Below, in pieces: positions 24,314 to 32,553 of a stretch of DNA of 64,000 nucleotides. Location of the stretch: the NCBI GenBank assembly GCA_900542015.1, contig UQLY01000002.1, positions 186,001 through 250,000 of the forward strand. Direction: 5' to 3'. The position numbers and the translations under genes are program-made. The notes under the pieces were generated by a model, which saw only the letters and a list, made by a program, of their open reading frames with translations, made no database searches and had not been told where the DNA came from. Source of the stretch: an uncultured Lachnospiraceae bacterium. GTDB taxonomy: Bacteria; Bacillota; Clostridia; Lachnospirales; Lachnospiraceae. Positions within the stretch are counted from its first letter, which is position 1; each line of letters starts with the position of its first letter.

Positions 24314-25246
24314 TTACAATACGCTTGTGATCTTCTTAACGGTGACCTGCGCCTGGGACACGGAGTTTTTCGGCACTGCCTTTACGTAATAATAATATTC
24401 GTCATCCTCAAACTGCACATACTCCGTTCTGGAATAATCGACGTTAAAGGCAAAAAACTGAATGATCTTTGCAATCAGCAGGGAAATTATCATTCCCAGA
24501 ATCAGAAAACCGATGGAAATATGCGTGTCATAGGCAAGGTCCCCTATCAGCAGGATAACAACGCCGATCACGGCTCCCACGCTCATGGCGATGGTCCACG
24601 CATGGTCCACGGACATTCTGCGGATAAAATAAACCACAATTACCATCGCCGCAAACGCCACAATCGTAATCATCATTTCCTTACTGCCCAAAACGCCGTC
24701 TATGACATAACGCAGTTTCGCCCCTGCCTCCCCGTCGGCTTCCAGAGAGCTGATCGTCTGGGAATTTGTCTTAATAAACTGAATCATATAATAAACGATC
24801 GTTCCGCAGCTTACCGAAACAACCGAAGCCGGCGCGCAAAGCAGACCGACCGCAATGGGAATCACATAAGGAATTTTCAGCAAAAAGCAAAGCGGCAGCA
24901 AAATGACCACCAGCGTATCCTTCGGCGAAAAACGGAAGTACAGCAGGAACATCAGCAAAAACAGCGCGATCGCCACAATGCCGCACTCCAGAGAAACCGC
25001 ATACAAATGCGCGCATACAAATCCCGCGCAGATCAGCACAATAAAGTTCATGGGCAAAAAGGAGCACATCAGCGCAAGCACAAGGACGATGATGATATTA
25101 TTGAGTCTGTCCATAAACCCGATATTTGCATTGATAGCAAGCAGAGATACCAGGGCAAGCAGAAATTTAAACAGCGGGGTCAGATACACTTCATATTTGC
25201 TGTAAATATTTCTCAGCCCTTCTCTCATTTCCAATAATGAAGACAT
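24314..25246 (-). CDS. Unknown conserved multispanning membrane protein
   Basis: 310 residues with about eight to nine hydrophobic segments between residues 25 and 270, then a short acidic and basic cytoplasmic tail containing EYVQFEDDEYYYYVKAVPKNSV. I do not recognise a named family. It contains no visible Walker, protease or transferase motif. It lies 25 bp upstream of cdaA and 14 bp downstream of another small membrane protein gene, so it may be linked to c-di-AMP signalling or the cell envelope by location only. The tyrosine-rich tail with alternating charges is a distinctive feature. Confidence 0.7.
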   Translation of the reverse strand: MSSLLEMREGLRNIYSKYEVYLTPLFKFLLALVSLLAINANIGFMDRLNNIIIVLVLALMCSFLPMNFIVLICAGFVCAHLYAVSLECGIVAIALFLLMFLLYFRFSPKDTLVVILLPLCFLLKIPYVIPIAVGLLCAPASVVSVSCGTIVYYMIQFIKTNSQTISSLEADGEAGAKLRYVIDGVLGSKEMMITIVAFAAMVIVVYFIRRMSVDHAWTIAMSVGAVIGVVILLIGDLAYDTHISIGFLILGMIISLLIAKIIQFFAFNVDYSRTEYVQFEDDEYYYYVKAVPKNSVSQAQVTVKKITSVL

Positions 25247-25260
25247 AAGCTTTTCCTTTC

Positions 25261-25659
25261 CTATTTGCGATTTTCCAAATCATACATTGCAGATAACTGC
25301 TTTAGATGATGATAGTATCTTTTCAGGCTTTTGCGCGCCCTGTGATACCGGTAGGAATATACGATATACGCAATGACCGAATAGATTACCGTAAATATAA
25401 AGTAATATAAGAGCACGTTTTTGCCGAATTCCAGCAAATCCATCTTATAAATGTCCTGCATAAACACTTCAAAGTCATAAAAAATATATAAACCGAACAA
25501 AATGGCGTAGGCGATAGTCGCGCAAATAATGGACTTGATAATCTGCAGTCCGATATAATCGTTTCTGAAATAACTGCCGATCGCCATATTTTTTTTGCCT
25601 TCATTTTCCTCATATGCCGCCATCTTTGTCATCAGCTGCAATCTTTCCTGGTTCAGCAT
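25261..25659 (-). CDS. Unknown small membrane protein with two helices
   Basis: 132 residues; no family recognised. A charged N-terminus (about 1-38) with helical character is followed by two membrane segments (about 40-62 and 82-103) and a basic C-terminal tail (YRYHRARKSLKRYYHHLKQL). The tail is likely cytoplasmic. It sits between the YvyF-like gene and the large unknown membrane protein, with 20 and 14 bp gaps, and is most likely cotranscribed with cdaA. A partner or scaffold role is possible but nothing in the sequence shows it. Confidence 0.65.
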   Translation of the reverse strand: MLNQERLQLMTKMAAYEENEGKKNMAIGSYFRNDYIGLQIIKSIICATIAYAILFGLYIFYDFEVFMQDIYKMDLLEFGKNVLLYYFIFTVIYSVIAYIVYSYRYHRARKSLKRYYHHLKQLSAMYDLENRK

Positions 25660-25679
25660 ACGCCGTTCCCTCCGTCCTT

Positions 25680-26090
25680 TTACAAAAATCTCATCCTGTT
25701 TTTATGATCCCCGGAGTTGTGCGTCGGCTCGCTTTTTAACTGCTCTACGGATTTGGTCATCATACTGTTTAAATTTCTGCTCATTTCACTTTTGCATTTT
25801 TCGCAGTATCTGCCGCTTCCGATCATCTTCCCGCAGTTTTCACATGCCACCTTAATCGGCGAATCGTCCGCAAACTGCAGCCTTTCCTGCCTGATCCATG
25901 TCTGGATCTGCCCCGGTTCCACCTCGCACTCTTCGCAGACTACCTGCATGGTGCATCTCGGATGAGTCTGGATATATTTTTTCACTTCCTGAAACTTCTT
26001 TTCGTTCGCTTCCCGGCACATCGGGCAAATATATGGTCCTGTCACATAATTAAATAATTTACCGCATTTCCTGCAATTTACAACATTCAT
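25680..26090 (-). CDS. YvyF-like flagellar operon zinc protein
   Basis: 136 residues. Three CxxC pairs are visible (NCRKCGKLF, YICPMCRE, VACENCGKMIGSGRYCEKC), with a central helix-turn-helix-like stretch (VVCEECEVEPGQIQTWIRQERLQF). This matches TIGR03826/YvyF proteins, which in Bacillus lie directly after comFC and before flgM. Here it also follows comFC, 16 bp downstream, but flgM does not follow. The central segment is like those in MerR or HigA-type DNA-binding proteins, so a regulatory role is possible. Its function is not established. Confidence 0.75.
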   Translation of the reverse strand: MNVVNCRKCGKLFNYVTGPYICPMCREANEKKFQEVKKYIQTHPRCTMQVVCEECEVEPGQIQTWIRQERLQFADDSPIKVACENCGKMIGSGRYCEKCKSEMSRNLNSMMTKSVEQLKSEPTHNSGDHKNRMRFL

Positions 26091-26106
26091 TCCCGGCTGC
26101 CTCCAT

Positions 26107-26943
26107 TCAATGATCCCCGCCGATCGCCAGAGTCATAAAATAAACCCTTGATACACCGGCGTTTATCAGCGTCTTAGCGACGGCGTCAATCGTACTGCCC
26201 GTCGTATAGATGTCATCTATGACTATAGTTATTTTTAATTTTACATCATTTCGTCTTATTTTGAAAGCCCTTTTCAAATTATTTTGCCGTTCCCCGGCGC
26301 CGAGCGTTTTCATCGGCGGCGTATGGCGCACCCTCACCACATAATCCTCGTACACCGGCACTCCCGTATACGCTCCCAAAGCTCTTGCCAGCAACGCCGC
26401 CTGATTATAGCCTCTCTGTTTTTCCCTTGCAGGATGCAGCGGTACGGGAATAATTCCCTCTATCTTCGCCCGCCTCATGGCGTCTTTAAACCGCTCCGCC
26501 ATAAGCCTTCCGTATACCTGCGCGTATTCCCTTCTGCCGCCGTATTTAAAACGGTAAACGGATTCACGCATCACATCTTCATAACTACACAAAGCAAAAC
26601 CTCTTGTATAAAAACGCCGTCCTTCTTTTCCGTCGCAGTCTTCGCAAAGTTCCTCTTTTTCTCCGGCGAGTTCCCTTCCGCAAAGATAGCACCGTTTTCC
26701 CCGGATAAACGGAAGCCGCCCCATACATTCCGGGCATATGCCGCTCTCCCTGTCAAAATAAGCGACCGGCTTATCGCAGACCGGGCACCTGGCGGGAAAA
26801 ACCAGCTCCAAAAGCTCTTCTGCCGTTTTTTTGAGATTTATCTTCTTTTTGGAGCCTGCTTCTTCCCGACTTACCTTTTTCCGACACGCCTCTTTCCGCC
26901 CTGCCTCTTTTCGCCCCGTCTCTTTCTGATTTCTTTCCTTCAA
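26107..26943 (-). CDS. comFC: ComFC-family phosphoribosyltransferase-like protein
   Basis: 278 residues. Two cysteine pairs form an N-terminal zinc finger (FPARCPVCDKPV and GICPECMG; then CYLCGREL and LCEDC). The PRTase domain follows with VPLHPAREKQRGYNQA and the PRPP-type loop TIVIDDIYTTGSTIDA near residue 245. ComFC aids DNA transformation in competent Firmicutes. The start is a TTG at 26943 with AAAGGA 7 nt upstream, overlapping the recD2 stop. Residues 1-32 are an unusual basic repeat, KETGR-KEAGR-KEACR-KKVSR-EEAGS, that replaces the usual short N-terminus. No ATG exists between this start and the zinc finger. Confidence 0.88.
   Translation of the reverse strand: MKERNQKETGRKEAGRKEACRKKVSREEAGSKKKINLKKTAEELLELVFPARCPVCDKPVAYFDRESGICPECMGRLPFIRGKRCYLCGRELAGEKEELCEDCDGKEGRRFYTRGFALCSYEDVMRESVYRFKYGGRREYAQVYGRLMAERFKDAMRRAKIEGIIPVPLHPAREKQRGYNQAALLARALGAYTGVPVYEDYVVRVRHTPPMKTLGAGERQNNLKRAFKIRRNDVKLKITIVIDDIYTTGSTIDAVAKTLINAGVSRVYFMTLAIGGDH
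26850..26940 (-). repeat. In-frame tandem repeat, 15-nt unit, about 5-6 copies
   Basis: Plus-strand units like CACGCCTCTTTCCGC, CCTGCCTCTTTTCGC and CCCGTCTCTTTCTGA recur every 15 nt. They encode five-residue basic units (KEAGR-like) at the extreme N-terminus of ComFC. The repeat begins just after the TTG start. Confidence 0.8.
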
Positions 26944-29213
26944 AAAACGTCCTTTCCGCGCATTCTCTCCGTCTCTTCGATCCGATACCTAAAGCCCGTA
27001 TATCGTTTCTGTTTATTTTCCCCCAGGATCATATTTTCTATGGTCGTTTCGCTTCCCAGAACAGTCACGCATTTTTTTGCCCTCGTTACCGCCGTATACA
27101 GCAGATTGCGATAGGTCAAAAGTCCCGGCACCCCCAACAGCGGAATGACCACCGCCGGATATTCGCTTCCCTGGGATTTATGGATCGTGACAGCATATGC
27201 CAGTTCCAGTTCGTCCAATTCCTCAAAGCGGTAATTTACTTTTTTTCCTTCGTCAAATTCCACCTGCATGACGGAAGCATATTCGTTGATTTCCCTCACG
27301 ACGCCGATATCCCCGTTAAAAACGCCCTGTCCTGTCTGCAAAGGCAGATTATATTTTCCCGTAATCTCCCATTCCAGTTTATAATTATTCTTGATCTGCA
27401 TGACCTTATCGCCCTCCCGAAAGAGAGCGTTCCCAGACAGATGCTCCCGTTTCCCGTCCGCCGGAGGATTGATATAGCGCTGCAGAATGCCGTTTAACGC
27501 CTCCACTCCCATAACGCCTTTTTTCATCGGGGTCAGCACCTGAATTTCCATCGGAGACGTTCCCACGTAGCGGACAAGCTTATCCGTTACCAACTGTACA
27601 ATATTTTTGTACATGACGTTAGGGTCTTCCCTTTTTAGAAAATAAAAATCCTTGCTCTCCTGATTGTTAATCTCGATCATTTTGCCGTCGTGTATTCTGT
27701 GGGCATTCATAACGATATCGCTTTCTGCCGCCTGTCTGAAAATCTTATCGAGCATGACCACCGAATAGGCTCGGCTGTCAATCAGATCCTTTAACACGCA
27801 GCCCGGTCCGACGCTGGGAAGCTGGTCCATATCCCCTACCATGATCAGTCTGGTTCCCTGGGGAATCGCAGACAGTAACGCCTGAAATAAAAAGATATCC
27901 ACCATGGACATTTCGTCCACAATAATCACATCCGCATCCAGAGGATGATTCATATCTCTTCCGAATCCCGCTGTTCTTCCATCCTCAGAAGCGCCCGATA
28001 CCTCCAACAGCCTGTGTATGGTACGCGCTTCCATCCCGCATGCCTCGCTCATTCTTTTTGCGGCTCTCCCCGTAGGCGCCGCCAGTTCGATCTGCATCTG
28101 CTCCCGTTCAAAATAGCGCAGCATAATATGGATCGTCGTCGTCTTTCCCGTTCCGGGTCCTCCGGTCAGCACCGTAACGCCATGCCCGATCGACTTTAAA
28201 ACCGCCTGCCTCTGCAGCTCGTCCAGCACAATTCCGCTTTCATCCTCGATCTGTCCGATTTTATCATAAATCATGCTTTCCTCTTTGGACATACGGTCTT
28301 TTCCCTCTTCAAAAAAACTGACGTCCAGCTTTTGCAAAAGGGCGGCGCACTGGTTTTCCGCGCGGTAAGCCGCAGGGCTGTAGACATACATCGCGCCTCC
28401 CCTGTCTTCCTGCCGGATAATTACCTTTTGATCCATCGCCAGATTGGTAAGCTGCACCTCCACTTCCTGCTCAGGCAGCCCCAGCAAAACGCTGCCGTTT
28501 TGTATCAGTACCTGCTGCGGCAGACAGGTATGTCCCGCCGCAAGCGCCTGGGACAGCGCATAGAGCAGACCGCAGCGGATGCGATACTCGGAATCCACCA
28601 AAATTCCCACGTTTTTTGCTATTTCATCCGCCCTTTTAAACCCGATCCCTTCAATATCCTCCGCCATTTTGTACGGATTGGTACGCATCATATCGTAAAG
28701 TCCTTCTCCGTAGCGTTCATAAATTTTAACGGCGAGCTTATCGTTAATGCCGTAGTCCTGCAAAAACAGCATGGCACGGCGCATTTCTCTTTTTTCATAG
28801 ACCTGGTCGGCAATTTCTCTCGCCATCCGCTCGCTGATGCCCTTAATCTCCACAAGTCTCTGCGGTTCTTCCTCGATAATCCGAAAGGTATCCTCTCCGA
28901 ACGTTTTGACGATTCTCTGCGCCAGCTTTTCTCCCACGCCCTTGACGGCTCCAGAGCCCAGGTAACGTTCGATACTTCTGCAATCGTCAAGCGGCAGCAC
29001 ATCGTAAGTTTCCATCCGCAGTTGTTCGCCGTAGCTGGGGTGCTCCTGGTAAACGCCTTCTATTCTGACCCGTTCTCCCGCCTCTATACCGCGAAAATTT
29101 CCCGTAACCGTGACCTCTCCCTTTTCATCAGCCACCGTCATAACCGTGTACCCGTTACCCGGGTTTTGATAAATAATATGATCCACATATCCGCAAATAA
29201 CCGCTTTGTCCAT
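26940..29213 (-). CDS. recD2: RecD2-type ATP-dependent DNA helicase
   Basis: 757 residues. An N-terminal OB-like domain (about 1-90) and helix-hairpin-helix repeats (about 90-200) precede an SF1B helicase core: Walker A is TGGPGTGKTTTIHIML, Walker B is VIIVDEMSMVD, and motif VI-like HKSQGSEYPAV and YTAVTRAKK lie near the end. This is the RecBC-independent RecD2/YrrC type. The start at 29213 has GGAGG 4 nt upstream; a longer frame would overlap the terminator. It follows an intrinsic terminator by about 15 bp and its stop overlaps the TTG start of comFC. In Bacillus recD2 (yrrC) lies elsewhere, so this location is a lineage trait. Confidence 0.95.
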   Translation of the reverse strand: MDKAVICGYVDHIIYQNPGNGYTVMTVADEKGEVTVTGNFRGIEAGERVRIEGVYQEHPSYGEQLRMETYDVLPLDDCRSIERYLGSGAVKGVGEKLAQRIVKTFGEDTFRIIEEEPQRLVEIKGISERMAREIADQVYEKREMRRAMLFLQDYGINDKLAVKIYERYGEGLYDMMRTNPYKMAEDIEGIGFKRADEIAKNVGILVDSEYRIRCGLLYALSQALAAGHTCLPQQVLIQNGSVLLGLPEQEVEVQLTNLAMDQKVIIRQEDRGGAMYVYSPAAYRAENQCAALLQKLDVSFFEEGKDRMSKEESMIYDKIGQIEDESGIVLDELQRQAVLKSIGHGVTVLTGGPGTGKTTTIHIMLRYFEREQMQIELAAPTGRAAKRMSEACGMEARTIHRLLEVSGASEDGRTAGFGRDMNHPLDADVIIVDEMSMVDIFLFQALLSAIPQGTRLIMVGDMDQLPSVGPGCVLKDLIDSRAYSVVMLDKIFRQAAESDIVMNAHRIHDGKMIEINNQESKDFYFLKREDPNVMYKNIVQLVTDKLVRYVGTSPMEIQVLTPMKKGVMGVEALNGILQRYINPPADGKREHLSGNALFREGDKVMQIKNNYKLEWEITGKYNLPLQTGQGVFNGDIGVVREINEYASVMQVEFDEGKKVNYRFEELDELELAYAVTIHKSQGSEYPAVVIPLLGVPGLLTYRNLLYTAVTRAKKCVTVLGSETTIENMILGENKQKRYTGFRYRIEETERMRGKDVF

Positions 29214-29230
29214 GTTGCCTCCGCATAACA

Positions 29231-29260
29231 AGAAAAAGGGACCGTCCTTTCGACAGCCCC
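29231..29260 (-). terminator. Intrinsic terminator after flagellar rod genes
   Basis: Minus-strand GGGGCTGTC (29252-29260) pairs with GACGGTCCC (29238-29246) around GAAAG, then TTTTTCTTG. It ends the mbl-flagellar gene set but sits only about 18 bp before the recD2 start. Confidence 0.82.
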
Positions 29261-29276
29261 AAGTATTTGATTGCAA

Positions 29277-29624
29277 TTAAAGATTGTAGTTCCGTTTCAT
29301 CTGCTCATAAAGCATCTGTGCAAGTCCCAGACCGTTCTGCTCTGTAGACTGGCTTGCCAGTTCCGCGATCGTCGTGTCCTTAAAATAATCTACCAACTGG
29401 GAAGAAGAACCGTCTTCATCCTCTCCAAAAATAGAAGACGTCTTTTCCATCTCTTTAAAAACCTGCTCCAGAAGATAGGATTCAAATTCCTTGCAGACCT
29501 CCATCAGCTCTTCGTCGTTTTTCGCCTTCATTTCCTCATCGAAAAGATTAGAAATGGAGTTTGCCGATGAGGATGCCTGATTCGCTATGCTGCTGTAATA
29601 ATTGCTTAAACTGCTCAGATCCAT
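29277..29624 (-). CDS. Flagellar rod-binding protein (FlgJ N-terminal domain type)
   Basis: 115 residues. The central part, EVCKEFESYLLEQVFKEM at about 42-59, and the C-terminal AELASQSTEQNGLGLAQMLYEQM match the rod-binding domain (PF10135) that caps or chaperones rod assembly. The muramidase domain found in the proteobacterial FlgJ is absent, as usual in Firmicutes. It follows the two hook/rod genes on the same strand with a 12-bp gap and precedes the terminator, so it closes the operon mbl-flhO-flhP-like-this gene. Confidence 0.88.
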   Translation of the reverse strand: MDLSSLSNYYSSIANQASSSANSISNLFDEEMKAKNDEELMEVCKEFESYLLEQVFKEMEKTSSIFGEDEDGSSSQLVDYFKDTTIAELASQSTEQNGLGLAQMLYEQMKRNYNL

Positions 29625-29636
29625 GTCGTATCACTC

Positions 29637-30458
29637 CTAACTTCTAAGCTGATTTGCCTGCCCCATCATATCGTCCGAAGCCTGAATGACTTTGGAATTC
29701 ATCTCGTAAGCGCGCTGCGCCACGATAAGATTTACCATTTCGTCAACTACCTGTACGTTGGAGCCTTCAATATACCCCTGCACTACGGAGCTCTTCTGAA
29801 TGGCAAGCGTCGTCGTTGCTTCGTTAATCGCCTGCCCGCTTGCAGCCGTTACCCGATACAGGCTGCTGCCGGTCTTTTCCAGCCCCGCCGGGTTCTGAAA
29901 CTGAAACAGTCCGATTGTAATGCCCATGGGCTGCGGATTATTGCTCGCGTCGGGATAGCAAAGCTGTCCGTCCGCCGTAATCGTGACCTCGGAGGTTTTA
30001 TAATTTGCCGGAATGCTGATGGCGCGTCCGTTGGTATCCAATACCTGCTGCCCGTCGGACGTCGTCAGATTCAAAGTGCCGTTATTGCCTACCGCCCAGT
30101 TGAAATTGCCGTTCCTGGTATACTGGATCTCTCCGCTTGCCGTTCGGACCCCGAAGAAGCCTTCCCCGTCAATGGCAAAAGCGCTGTCGCTGCTGGATTC
30201 ATAAAAATTACCTTCCCTAAAAATAGAGGTAATTGAGGAATTGCGTACCCCCAGTCCGACCTGCGCGCTGATAGGCTTCTGCTCGCCGTTTGCAGAGGTA
30301 GTTCTGGTCTGCAGGTTTTGATACAGCAGACTCTTAAACTCCGCCACTTCCGTCTTATACCCCGCCGTATTGACATTGGCAAGGTTGTTGGATATTGTAT
30401 CGACATTTGTCTGTTGGGCAATCATACCGGTTGCCGCCGACCATAAAGATCTTACCAT
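29637..30458 (-). CDS. Flagellar hook-basal body protein, FlgG/FlhP type
   Basis: 273 residues. The N-terminal rod motif MVRSLWSAATGMIAQQTNVDTISNNLANVNTAGYK (given in part) and the C-terminal VNLIVAQRAYEMNSKVIQASDDMMGQ are the two helical ends that pack in the axial structure; GEGFFGVRTASGEIQYTRNGNF marks the FlgG-like central domain. It belongs to the distal rod/hook family. Two members stand in tandem here, in the order seen for Bacillus flhO-flhP after mbl, so this is the FlhP counterpart. The adjacent member lies 12 bp upstream. Confidence 0.93.
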   Translation of the reverse strand: MVRSLWSAATGMIAQQTNVDTISNNLANVNTAGYKTEVAEFKSLLYQNLQTRTTSANGEQKPISAQVGLGVRNSSITSIFREGNFYESSSDSAFAIDGEGFFGVRTASGEIQYTRNGNFNWAVGNNGTLNLTTSDGQQVLDTNGRAISIPANYKTSEVTITADGQLCYPDASNNPQPMGITIGLFQFQNPAGLEKTGSSLYRVTAASGQAINEATTTLAIQKSSVVQGYIEGSNVQVVDEMVNLIVAQRAYEMNSKVIQASDDMMGQANQLRS

Positions 30459-30470
30459 CTGTTACCCCTC

Positions 30471-31244
30471 CTATACGTTGCCAAGCTGATTGACCGCTTT
30501 ATCCAAAGTCGAGTCAATCGTCTGGATCATCTTCTGATTGCTTTCATATGCTCTGGTCACGCTGATCAGATTTACCATTTCCGAAACCACCTGTACGTTA
30601 GACGCTTCCAGATATCCTTCATATATCTGTCCGTCCGCCGCCTTAAATTCGGCTCCTTCCACAGGCTGGTAATAATTCTCTCCGTAATGCTCCAGATAGT
30701 TATAATCCTCAAAATCCTGCAGCCCGATGGTTGCCACAGCTCTGTTATTCTGGAAAATGGTTCCGTTTTGGTCAATGCTTGCATCGGATAAGGTATCCAG
30801 GCGTATCCTCTGCCCTCTCTGATCCAACACATAATCTCCGTCCTTTGTAACCAGATACCCGTTTACATTTAAAGTAAAGGAACCGTCTCTCGTATATTTG
30901 ATACTGTCCACGCCCGCCTTATTGGTAAATTGAATGCAGAAAAAGCCGTTTCCCGATATGGCAAGATCATAGGTGTTTCCCGTTGTTTTAAACGCGCCCT
31001 GGGTATAATCCGTATAGTTCTCGCCGATTTTAACGCCGAGATTCATCGTACCGATATTTTGCGCCCTGACGCCTACGGTCTGGTCCTTAATCTTATACGC
31101 GAGCACTGTATCGAACGCCTGGCTCGTGGAGCCTTCCTTTTTATAACCTGTCGTCGCCGCATTGGCAAGGTTATTGGCAATGACGTCCATTTTATTCTGT
31201 TGGTTCAACATGCCGGTGTATGCGGCATATAATCCCTTTACCAT
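30471..31244 (-). CDS. Flagellar hook-basal body protein, FlgF/FlhO type
   Basis: 257 residues, same family as the next gene. MVKGLYAAYTGMLNQQNKMD and the ANNLANAATTGYKKEG motif mark the N-terminal rod domain, GNGFFCIQF and IKYTRDGSFTLN the central domain, and VNLISVTRAYESNQKMIQTIDSTL the C-terminal helix. Between mbl (27 bp upstream) and the FlhP counterpart, it corresponds to Bacillus FlhO. Because proximal rod genes flgB and flgC are not here, this pair is separated from the main flagellar operon, as in Bacillus. Confidence 0.93.
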   Translation of the reverse strand: MVKGLYAAYTGMLNQQNKMDVIANNLANAATTGYKKEGSTSQAFDTVLAYKIKDQTVGVRAQNIGTMNLGVKIGENYTDYTQGAFKTTGNTYDLAISGNGFFCIQFTNKAGVDSIKYTRDGSFTLNVNGYLVTKDGDYVLDQRGQRIRLDTLSDASIDQNGTIFQNNRAVATIGLQDFEDYNYLEHYGENYYQPVEGAEFKAADGQIYEGYLEASNVQVVSEMVNLISVTRAYESNQKMIQTIDSTLDKAVNQLGNV

Positions 31245-31271
31245 GAAACTCCTCCTGACCCGAAGCCGGAA

Positions 31272-32267
31272 TTAAAACTCGCCCTTGGTATCCGCCAAAA
31301 GCTCAACATATTTGCCAGTACCGATCGCCACACAAGTCATGGGATCTTCCGCCGTCATCGTATTGATACCAGTTTTGGCTTCGATCAGATCCTCCAATCC
31401 TCTCAAAAGGCTTCCGCCGCCGGTCAGCACAATTCCCCTGTCGGCAATATCCGCCGCAAGCTCTGGGGGCGTCTGCTCCAATACGCTGTGAATGGTTTCA
31501 ATAATCTGCGCTGTCGTTTCTTTTAACGCTTCTTCCGTCTCTTCTGATGTTACTTTTACTGTTTTGGGAAGACCGGTTACGAGGTTACGTCCTCTGACCT
31601 CCATCGTATCAACCTCCGGTCTCTTATATGCGGTACCGATCTTGATCTTCAAATCCTCTGCGGTTCTTTCTCCGATCAGCAGATTGTGTTTCTTACGCAT
31701 ATAGCGCACAATCGCTTCATCGAAATCGTCTCCCGCTACCTTAATGGAGGCGCTGACAACCGTTCCTTTTAAGGAAATAACCGCAATATCGGAAGTGCCG
31801 CCGCCGATATCGACGATCATATTGCCGCAGGGCTTGGAAATATCGATTCCCGCGCCGATAGCCGCCGCAATGGGTTCTTCAATCAGCTTAACCTCTCTGG
31901 CTCCAGCCTGATAAGTCGCATCCTCAACCGCCTTCTGCTCCACTTCGGTAACGCCGCTTGGCACGCATACGACCACGCGTGGTTTTCTGAACGATTTTTT
32001 ACCCAGCGCTTTCTGGATAAAATATTTCATCATTTTCTCCGTTACGGTATAGTTGGAAATAACGCCCTGACGCAATGGTCTGACCGCCGTAATATTGCCC
32101 GGGGTCCTTCCTAACATCAGCCTGGCATCCTCGCCGATTGCCCTGATTTTATTGGTGTCCCTGTCAAAGGCGACCACGCTGGGCTCCTTTAACACAACGC
32201 CTTTTCCTCTTATATAAACCAATATGCTTGCTGTTCCCAAATCAATTCCAATATCTGTGTACCTCAT
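31272..32267 (-). CDS. mbl: MreB/Mbl family cell-shape actin
   Basis: 331 residues. The actin ATPase motifs are present: IGIDLGTASILVYI (phosphate 1), MIVDIGGGTSDIAVISL (phosphate 2) and GIVLTGGGSLLRGL (adenosine). The family builds membrane-bound filaments that orient cell wall synthesis. The Mbl assignment rather than MreB rests on context: no mreC/mreD follows, and the two flagellar genes do, as in Bacillus mbl-flhO-flhP. AAAGGGG precedes the ATG. A good sigma-A promoter lies 70 bp upstream. Confidence 0.93.
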   Translation of the reverse strand: MRYTDIGIDLGTASILVYIRGKGVVLKEPSVVAFDRDTNKIRAIGEDARLMLGRTPGNITAVRPLRQGVISNYTVTEKMMKYFIQKALGKKSFRKPRVVVCVPSGVTEVEQKAVEDATYQAGAREVKLIEEPIAAAIGAGIDISKPCGNMIVDIGGGTSDIAVISLKGTVVSASIKVAGDDFDEAIVRYMRKKHNLLIGERTAEDLKIKIGTAYKRPEVDTMEVRGRNLVTGLPKTVKVTSEETEEALKETTAQIIETIHSVLEQTPPELAADIADRGIVLTGGGSLLRGLEDLIEAKTGINTMTAEDPMTCVAIGTGKYVELLADTKGEF

Positions 32268-32334
32268 TGTACAAACCCCTTTCTTTTTTTCTATCTATTT
32301 TCAGTCTGTTAAGCACAATGTCACATACTGATTT

Positions 32335-32363
32335 ATTATAGCGCACTTCATATGGTTTTTCAA
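32335..32363 (-). promoter_or_regulatory. Sigma-A promoter for mbl
   Basis: Minus strand TTGAAA (32358-32363), 17-bp spacer, TATAAT (32335-32340). It points at mbl with about 60 nt of 5' UTR. No other regulatory element is visible in the 286-bp gap between uvrA and mbl apart from the terminator at its other end. Confidence 0.82.
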
Positions 32364-32462
32364 AGGGTTTTATTGGAATTCATATATTTTTCACTTTTTT
32401 CAATGAGCGCAATCGACAATATTCCGTTTTCATCTTCCTTTATTGCAGAAAGCATCGGACCA

Positions 32463-32515
32463 AACAAAAAATGCACAGAAACAGCAACGGTTCCGTCCGT
32501 CGTATTTCTGTGCAT
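32463..32515 (-). terminator. Intrinsic terminator after uvrA
   Basis: Minus-strand ATGCACAGAAA (32505-32515) pairs perfectly with TTTCTGTGCAT (32471-32481) across a 23-nt loop that itself can fold, then TTTTTTGTTT. It is 38 bp after the uvrA stop. Confidence 0.85.
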
Positions 32516-32553
32516 CCATGCTGATTATTATTTCGGCAGGGCGCTTGAAAAAC

